From the NCBI GenBank assembly GCA_021014945.1, contig MU266327.1, positions 372,001 through 436,000 of the forward strand: DNA of 64,000 bases. Reading direction: 5' to 3'. This document shows, piece by piece, positions 57,408 to 64,000 of this stretch. The stretch's first letter is position 1. Every line of letters starts with the position of its first letter. The notes under the pieces are model-generated. The model was not told the DNA's origin, searched no databases, and saw only the letters and a list, made by a program, of their open reading frames with translations. This DNA is from Leucogyrophana mollusca. Taxonomy: Eukaryota; Basidiomycota; Agaricomycetes; Boletales. The translations under genes and the position numbers were made by a program.

Positions 57408-58473
57408 TCAGGGGTGTTCCAAGAGATACCCTCCATCGATAGCGAGCGTCTTTGTGTAATCAGTGTTAGTGAAGATAGCATGGTCGAGTGATCTTACCTG
57501 CCCATAAGCATACTGATTGCAGGCGAGCATCAACGCAGCCTGAGCCATGTCCTCGTCACGACCTGGACGGCCGGCGGGGATGCCTTTCTTCTTCCCGTAA
57601 TCATCTCCAGCGGGGATTTGTGATTTATTTACCTCATCAGACTCTCCCGCTAAAAACAAAAGCACCAGTGAGATCACAAAACGCAAGGAGGATGTGATAC
57701 GCACCAGTCATTTCCGAGGGGAAGATGCCTGGAGCAATGTTATTGACCCTCACTTGAACGGCTTTCTTCCTGAACTCTTGTGCGAGGAGTGTGCTCAGTT
57801 GGATGGTTGCGGCTTTCGACACGTTATATTTGAAATGATGCTGAGATGTACGAGTGATGCCGGAGATAGAGGAGATGTTGATAATGGAACCAGTATGCTG
57901 AGAATGGTTCATTGTCGCGGCGTTAAGCAGAGGGAGGAATGCGGTAGCCAAGAAGAAATAGCCGATGACGTTGGTGCGGTATACGTTCTCCCAGCTGGCA
58001 AGGTCCTCATTGAAGAGCTCCGCCGAAAGGTCTTTCGCGCTCTCTTCCGCTTTATCGGTGTCACTTGTGCCCTCGCTGATGCCAGCATTGTTCACCAGCA
58101 GATCGATATGGCTTTCCTTCTTCTGTATCTGCTGTACCAAATTCCCGATAGAATCCTTGGAAGTGATATCGCACTGAAGGGGGACAAGTTGCCCCTGAGG
58201 GTGCTGCAGTGACGAGCCCCAGTGCCTAGCGGACTGGGCTAGGACTGGTTCGCGGCGCGAGGTGATGTAGACTTTTGCGCCGTTATTTGCAAAGGCCTGG
58301 GCGATCATAAGGCCGATCCCAGTACCGCCGCCGGTGACTACACAGACCCAGCCTTCGACGTTAAAGAGGTTCTTGACGCTAAACTTAGCATTTCCAGATG
58401 TCATGTTGCGGATGGAGGTTATTGGTGGCCTTCTAAATGAGATTGCACGGAATGAAAGGAGGCGAGCCGACAT
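57408..58473 (-). CDS. Short-chain dehydrogenase/reductase
   Basis: Three exons: 58473-57705, 57649-57498 and 57449-57408, giving 320 residues. The N-terminus is Arg/Ser-rich without acids (MSARLLSFRAISFRR), suggesting mitochondrial targeting; a second ATG at RNMTSGNAKF could give a shorter form. The Rossmann motif is VVTGGGTGIG. LVNNAG, the serine in IINISSISG and the YNVSK catalytic pair are all present, so the enzyme should be an active NAD(P)-dependent oxidoreductase. The final exon encodes the conserved LAIDGGYLLEHP end. The substrate cannot be told. The first intron is GTGCGT...TTTTTAG and the second GTAAGA...CAAAG. Confidence 0.92.
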
Positions 58474-58992
58474 GGTGAATGGGGGAGGGCATTCTGCCTT
58501 TATGCATTTTGGAGTAGGTCAAAATGACGAGCACCGTGCAGTCATCGTGAGGTCACCCAAAAATCGAAGCTCGCGCGTCATAACCGTCACAGTCACGTAC
58601 ATACACTGCTACCAACTGTCACACTTGGTAGGACCGTGTTGGTGGCAGTTCGAACGAGAGCCTGGAAAACAAAGGCTGACGAAAAGAGAGTAGACCTCAA
58701 CGCTCGGCAGTGAATATCGGTTAACAGATGAATTGAACAAGTTGCCTTGTTCGCTGAATCATACCATAAAGAGTTGTGATGGGTAGCTCCTAGATAGCGT
58801 TGCGAGAGTGTAGGTTGACTTGAGGTGTAATTGCCTAAAATTTCCCAGAGGTAACAAGGTATCGAGACTTGCTGGTGCATTCATCCGTCGATATTCTGTT
58901 CGATTGCGTGCGATTATCGCCTACAAACTTACTACAGAGGCAGTTTGGCATGAGTTATTGTTGAAGACTCTCAAGTCAGAAACAACGCGTTG
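58474..58992. other. Interval upstream of the dehydrogenase gene
   Basis: Contains the dehydrogenase promoter and the 3' flank of the Asterix gene; no gene seen. Confidence 0.4.
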
Positions 58993-59509
58993 TTATGAGA
59001 ATCTCATAGCCCCAGTCGCAGGGTCTGTGAGCGTGAACAGCGGAGCGTGCGAGATGATGAGCGCAAACGCAGCCATGCTGGATACGAAAGCGGAAGTGAG
59101 TATTTGGCACAAGGCTACAAGCACAGAGCACTCACGCCAATGTCGCCCAAGGTGTACTCCCACCTTCTTTCGTCCGTACGGGATGCGCGTTCGTAACCCC
59201 ACCGATGGCGAGAACGAGCACCGGCCAGGCCATGTATCTTCACGGAGTAGTAAGGAAGATGCAGCGTTAGCGACACATGAATCCACTGAAAAAGATATAG
59301 CGCACCTATTTCGCGTTACCAGTACCATGCCAGCGAGGAACATTCCCATCGAGCCCATGGCGTCTGTAATGCGTTGCCGGTGGGCATGAGGACATGGGAA
59401 GAAAGCACGGAAGACGATATAACGCACCAGGAGCTTCTGCGTGCCATGTTTTTGGCAAGGTGAGCTTCGTTTCAAGCGAGGAATCCCGCGGGTCTGTAGT
59501 ACTCGACAT
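58993..59509 (-). CDS. Asterix-family (PAT complex subunit, UPF0139) ER membrane protein
   Basis: Four exons: 59509-59428, 59363-59306, 59237-59136 and 59077-58993, giving 108 residues, the size expected for the family. The start MSSTTDPRDSSLETKLTLPK is followed by TWHAEAP, then AMGSMGMFLAGMVLVTRNR as the first membrane helix, and YMAWPVLVLAIGGVTNAHPV as the second. RTKEGGSTPWATL forms the loop, and MAAFALIISHAPLFTLTDP the last hydrophobic segment. In animals Asterix (WDR83OS) and CCDC47 form the PAT complex, an ER chaperone for membrane proteins. The true frame was hidden by overlapping longer frames and emerged only after splicing. The gene is divergent from the TTC4 gene. Confidence 0.85.
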
Positions 59510-59744
59510 TTTGTGGTCAACGCAAGCCAGTTGGGGAATTTTGACGAGGCAACGGCTGCCGCAATGCCGAGTGCGACATAACCGCGGAGTGGTAAAACCC
59601 GTCTATGAGCAGCAATATGCGATGCAAAGTTATCTGAGGCTTGTTCCTTGCACTTCCTTCCCGCTGGGTGAAAGTCATCGGACGTCGACTATTATCTGAA
59701 AATCGCACCCGGATCACCCACGGAAGCTCTCTTGCAGCTGCGCA

Positions 59745-60985
59745 ATGTCCGCAGATGCCTTGCCTCTACCACAGCCAGCCTCAATCGAGGAGACACTGGC
59801 TGCTTTTGATAAAATCCCATTATTCATGAAATCACTGCCAGAAGACGATACTAGCGGTTCAACCCTCGAAGCGCTAAAAAGCCTGATATATGATGGAACA
59901 CCAGATGGTGCGTGGATTTATCTATTGCTACAGTTAACGGGTAGCGGATGGATTTTCCTCAAGAGATTGCGCAAAACTTCAAGGAACAAGGAAACGATTA
60001 TTTCAAAAGTAAACGGTTCCGAGAAGCATTAGGGTTCTATAGCCAAGGCGTGGACGCGAAGCCGACTGATCTCACACTCCAGGAGGCCCTTCTGTGTAAT
60101 CGCGCAGCCTGTAACCTAGAGCTCAGTGAGCAACTAATTGGGATGTCATTTGGTATCACGCGCTTAAGCCTGCAAAGAAAATTACGGGTCCGTTCTGCGG
60201 GATTGCTCGAAGGCACTCACTTTAAATGTCCGTTCATCGAAGGCGTACTATCGGTCATCGATGGCTCTGCTCGCGCTCGAAAGATTAGACGAAGCTCTCG
60301 ACTGCTGTGATCGATGTCTCGCGTTTGATGCAGATAATCTGGGCGTCAAGGGCGTGCGCGAACGAGTAATCAAAGCGAAAGCAGAGAAGGATCGCAAGGA
60401 AAGAGAGAAGCAGGAAAGAATACGAAAAGAGCAAGAGGCCAGTCGTCAGCTTCAGTTAGCGTTCAAGGTAACAGGTACGGTCCTCAGGAGAGGAGATACT
60501 GACCACCCCCCTAGGAGAGAAACCTTGTTGCGGTTAAAAACCCTGACGGTCCAGCGGACAATCCCTACACGCCCCACTTCGACCCCGAAGATTCCACCCG
60601 ATCTACGTTGATACTCCCTGTGTTCTTCCTGTACCCTCAGCACGCGACTTCAGACATCATCTCTCACTTCGTCGAGGATACGACATTTTCTGCGCACATA
60701 TCTCAAATGTTCCCTCCCGAAGCACCGCCGCCTGACTGGGACAAGAGGGGCGAATATACAGCCGGTCAACTTGTAGTGTATGCGATGACGCGGCGGCAAC
60801 GGCTTCTCAAGGTAGGGAAGAAGATGACGTTGCGAGATGTGTGCAAAGCAGCTAAGGAGAAGCCGGGAGAGCCTGCAGACGGATTGGAGGTGAAGGACGG
60901 ATGCTTGAGCTTCGCAGTACTGCCAAAAGGAGAGGTAGAACAGAAATGGGTTGAAGACTACAAACGGACTAGGGATTCAGCTTGA
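59745..60985 (+). CDS. CNS1: Hsp90 co-chaperone Cns1/TTC4
   Basis: Four exons: 59745-59907, 59964-60125, 60178-60467 and 60515-60985, giving 361 residues. The N-terminus (ETLAAFDKIPLFMKSLPEDD) is the conserved Cns1 segment. Three TPR motifs follow: IAQNFKEQGNDYFKSKRFRE, LCNRAACNLELKNYGSVLRD and SKAYYRSSMALLALERLDEA. These form the clamp for the Hsp90 EEVD tail. A charged helix (KAEKDRKEREKQERIRKEQE) connects to the C-terminal wheel domain with PVFFLYPQHATSD, FVEDTTF and TLRDVCKAAKEK. In yeast Cns1 is essential and links Hsp90 with translation elongation factor eEF2. Each splice restores the family sequence. Confidence 0.93.
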
Positions 60986-61485
60986 TAGTAACCATATAAC
61001 ACGCTAAAGCTCAGTAGAAGAGCTCCGTGCATGTCAGAGCGCTTGAGCCCTTAGGAATCCAAAATTGAAATCCTTCTCGATTCCCATACCTGAGGATCAG
61101 CATATGCAATGAGAGAAATATTAAAATTGAACAGATACGTTGTCCTGGTCCTGGGACTTGAGAGCTCTCGAGAGTTGAGGTCAAACTCAAAGAGGAGAGC
61201 ATCCATGTATGGATGCTAGCCACGTGGCCAAAACAGTTGGTCGTGTTTGGCACAATCGCTAGGACCACTATACGGCAAGACTCAACGCAAAAAGACATCG
61301 ACGAAGGCGTCAAGCTCGGTGAGTACAATTCCAGCCATGCTGTCGTGTTGCAGGAGTATCGTATGGTCCCCCATGTCAAAATGAGAGAGTGAAGTCGCGG
61401 AAGAAGGGGCGGGATGGGGTGGATGGATGTATACAGGACTGGATGCTAACTACACCCATCTCGATCTACAGGCCTCATCTCCATC
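60986..61485. other. Promoter and 5' UTR of eS7
   Basis: No gene. It holds the 3' flank of the TTC4 gene and the upstream region of eS7, including a probable 5' UTR intron. A minus frame (61011-61379) lacks family features. Confidence 0.5.
61319..61471 (+). other. Probable 5' UTR intron of eS7
   Basis: GTGAGTAC donor after CAAGCTCG, a GCTAAC branch-point-like site at about 61444-61449, and a CTACAG acceptor 14 nt before the ATG. Introns in the 5' UTR are common in fungal ribosomal-protein genes. Confidence 0.55.
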
Positions 61486-62193
61486 ATGTCCGTCAACCAC
61501 AAGATCCTCCGTACCGCCAACGCTCCCACCACCTCCCCCGATGAAACCGAAAGCAGCGTTGCCCAGGCTTTGATTGACCTGGAGAACAATGTTCCCGAGC
61601 TCAAGGCTGAGCTTCGTCCCTTGCAGATTTCTGCTGCCCGCGAGGTTGATGTGCGAGGAGGGAAGAAGGCCATCGTTGTGTTCGTTCCCGTTCCCCAATT
61701 GAAGGCGTTCCGCAAGGTGCAGCAAAGGTACGTGGAATTCAACCGAAATTATATCGTAGATATCATAACCTTGGTGCTCCCGCGCGTCCAGACTCACTCG
61801 GGAACTTGAGAAGAAGTTCTCCGACCGCCATGTTGTGTTTGTTGCTCAGCGCCGGATGCTCAGCAAACCCACCCGTAACTCCCGCGTCAAGCAGAAGCGT
61901 CCCCGTACCCGCACTCTGACGCACGTGCACGAAAAGATCTTGGAGGATCTGGTGTTCCCCACGGAGATTGTGGGCAAGAGGACCCGAGTTGCTGTCGATG
62001 GCTCGAAACTTCTGAAAGTGTGAGTGGAAATGTGGCCAATTATAGTCAACGCGTGGCTGAACGAAGCTGCAGTATCCTTGACTCAAAAGATGCTACATCA
62101 CTGGAGTACAAACTCGACTCATTCTCCTCGGTATACCGCCGGTTGACGGGCAAGGATGTGGTGTTTGAGTTCCCGCCCGCGAACCAGGAGTAG
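61486..62193 (+). CDS. RPS7: 40S ribosomal protein eS7
   Basis: Three exons: 61486-61727, 61792-62019 and 62073-62193, giving 196 residues, the standard length. The family sequence is clear: [100 protein letters not shown] and [16 protein letters not shown]. eS7 is a structural protein of the small ribosomal subunit and takes part in early 18S rRNA processing. Strong G/C-ending codon choice, for example CGT/CGC for Arg and AAG for Lys, fits high expression. Confidence 0.97.
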
Positions 62194-62659
62194 ATTATGC
62201 ACCGGCACTGCCTTCCATGACATGTTTCCTATACTCCTGCATTCTTGAAAAATATAGGCCATGCTCTTTATGTGTTTCTGGGATGAACTGCTGTGAAACA
62301 TTGGTCAGGATGCTATGTCCGGGCGCTCGGTAGGTTGAGGAGTCCGTTTGACTAGGAGACTGTAGCGGTGAGGGGTATAAAAGCAGCGTCCTCTCATAAT
62401 AAGGCACTGAGCCACAATTTCTGAAAGGCACTGTACGGTAGAGTGAGGATAATAGCCGTGACCGGTTGTTGTGGGCGGTTGTGAACTTGTGGCAAAGTCT
62501 ACTTTTGATCTCGGCACGCCAGTCCCGCGGTCGCGTCAGGTCCATAGTTCTGAGTTCAATTCATCTCTCTTCTCTTCATTCCGTTGCTTGTCCTTCTTTT
62601 CTCTTCTCCCTCCTTTCGCCCTTGTGGCTTTCTTCACCACGTCTTCAGCGTCGGTCTAG
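62194..62659. other. Interval upstream of the Rab-like gene
   Basis: About 0.5 kb with pyrimidine-rich DNA near 62565-62645, likely the 5' UTR or core promoter of the next gene. No gene seen. Confidence 0.45.
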
Positions 62660-64000
62660 ATGGCGGAATATCCACGCATGGACCCTTACAACCGGTCCAG
62701 GTATGAACACGGGATAGATGCTAAAATTGTGGTCATGGGTAACACAGGTTCGTCTTGTTCGGACTGCCCGACTCTCCAATTTTTAACAATTTTATTCCAT
62801 TTCTCCTCTTTCGTGGTTGCTCACATCCCTCTCGCTTGTTCTCCCAGGTGTTGGCAAGACCAGCCTGCTTCATCGGTATACTCAGAACAAGTTCGATCCC
62901 AGGAATACGACATCTACGACCGGTGCTTTCTTTGTCACGAAGAAGGTGTACGTTGACGGCTTGAAGGTTCGGCTACAGCTCTGGGATACCGCAGGGCAGG
63001 AACGTTTTCGCAGTATGGTGCGTTTCGAAATCGCCCCGGCCCTCGAAGCACAATCAAAGATAGGAGCTCACATCCTTCTCAGGCACCCATGTATTACCGA
63101 GGAGCGAATGCAGCGCTTCTCTTGTACGATATAACGAATGCGTCCACATTTGAAGACGTTCGGGGTTGGCTGGAAGGTAACGGCCCGCTATCAACGGTTA
63201 CTATGTGTTATCGCTCATGCACCATCACTCAGAACTGAAGAAAAATTGTCCCCCGGAACTCATCATCTACATTGTTGGCTCAAAAGCTGATTTGCACCAT
63301 CATCGGCAAGTCACTTCTGACCTTGCACGCCTTTCCCTTCATACCTGGTTCCCTCCTCCACGACCTGAAACCCCTCCGCCCCCGCCACCACCACCACCCT
63401 CCACCTTGTCCTACATCCGTCCTCGGTTCACTTCATTCACGAGCATCAGATCTGCGCCTCTGAGCGCTCCCGCAAAGTCGTCACCCCCTCACAGCGCATC
63501 ATATCTCGATTCCGCGACCAGCCAATCTACGGCCCTGAAACGCAGCAACACCGGACCTGGTCTCCCACGTTCCAAGACGACTGGTGGTTTGAATATAAAT
63601 CGGTCGAAGACGACAACAGAAGCATCACGGTCTGCCCAGTCACGCTTTGGCTCCCATTTCGGCAATCATGCCGGAGGGTGGCATGAGACGGTCGAAACTA
63701 GTAGCAACAGCATCAACGAAGATGAAGACGGCGACGGAGATGATCAGGAGTGGGGGCTTCACAAGGGTATGGAGCTCTTTGAAGTTTCGGCCAAGGATGA
63801 CTTTGGTGGGTTGTTCGGTTGCCACAGCGAGACTAGAGCTAATATTACTCTAATCAACCAGGTATCCAAAACCTTTTTGATTCCCTGATATGCTCAATAA
63901 TCGAGAGGAAGGATGTCATCGAGCGCGAAAACGAGCTAAAGAAGCGGGACAGTGTGTTCCTCTCATCCGTAAGCACTCCGAACTGGGCGGCACAGGCGGA
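62660..64000 (+). CDS. Rab-family small GTPase with long insert, 3' partial
   Basis: Five exons are visible: 62660-62747, 62848-63017, 63083-63176, 63233-63805 and 63862 onward, running off the window. The G motifs are complete: G1 GNTGVGKTS, G2 threonine in STTGAFF, G3 WDTAGQERF, G4 SKAD in place of NKxD, and G5 EVSAK. MAPMYYRGANAALLLYDIT is Rab-like (Rab5/Ypt5 style). Between G4 and G5 lies an insert of about 150 residues, beginning with a poly-Pro run near residue 170 and rich in Ser/Thr and charged repeats. A coiled IIERKDVIERENELKKR segment follows G5. The C-terminal prenylation cysteines are not seen, so the end lies beyond base 64000. Confidence 0.88.

Overview
This window is nuclear DNA from a filamentous basidiomycete, most likely an Agaricomycete. 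Coding regions are broken by many short introns (about 45-70 nt, mostly GT-AG, with CTRAY-like branch points). Genes are dense and lie on both strands. The protein set is fungal: a Tom20 receptor, an IRA/NF1-type RasGAP, a Pgc1-type phosphodiesterase, a DUF7770-like ORF, and many serine/proline-rich disordered proteins. I see no bacterial operons, tRNA or rRNA genes, CRISPR arrays or intact transposons. All gene models were built by hand from splice signals and reading-frame continuity. Family names come from recognised motifs, not from searches.

Layout. (1) 1-10.2 kb is an accessory-looking region. Two paralogous protein kinases (5' partial at 1-1791, complete at 7968-10186) flank an aminoglycoside-phosphotransferase-like gene (APH, minus), a decayed APH copy (plus), a DUF7770-like ORF and gene-poor DNA with a 90-nt imperfect palindrome. 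(2) 10.3-16.8 kb is a compact housekeeping block, mostly mitochondrial: Tom20, a SET/MYND-like methyltransferase, a complex I assembly factor (NDUFAF3/Mth938 type), a small unknown protein, complex I subunit NDUFA8, and lipoate-protein ligase. (3) 17-29 kb holds low-complexity proteins (a Ser/Pro-rich protein, a REEP/HVA22 protein with a very long tail, a CxxC/tail-anchored protein, a 649-aa disordered protein) plus the spliceosomal protein BUD31. (4) 29.4-42 kb has Pgc1-like GDPD, a 1-acylglycerol-3-phosphate acyltransferase, an unknown multi-exon gene, an EVE-domain protein, a stomatin-like SPFH protein and a three-RRM RNA-binding protein. (5) 43.5-57 kb has the giant IRA/NF1 RasGAP and a coiled-coil protein. 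(6) 57.4-64 kb has a short-chain dehydrogenase, an Asterix-family ER protein, the Hsp90 co-chaperone Cns1/TTC4, ribosomal protein eS7 and a Rab-like GTPase cut by the window end.

The genes are individually transcribed and do not form one pathway. The strongest unusual signal is in the lipoate ligase gene: the only splice that restores the active-site motif uses an AT-AC intron. Two further introns (SET gene, stomatin gene) have GC-AG ends. Also notable are a start codon that forms an exon of its own, very short exons in the Pgc1-like gene, and a Rab GTPase with a large proline/serine-rich insert between its G4 and G5 motifs.
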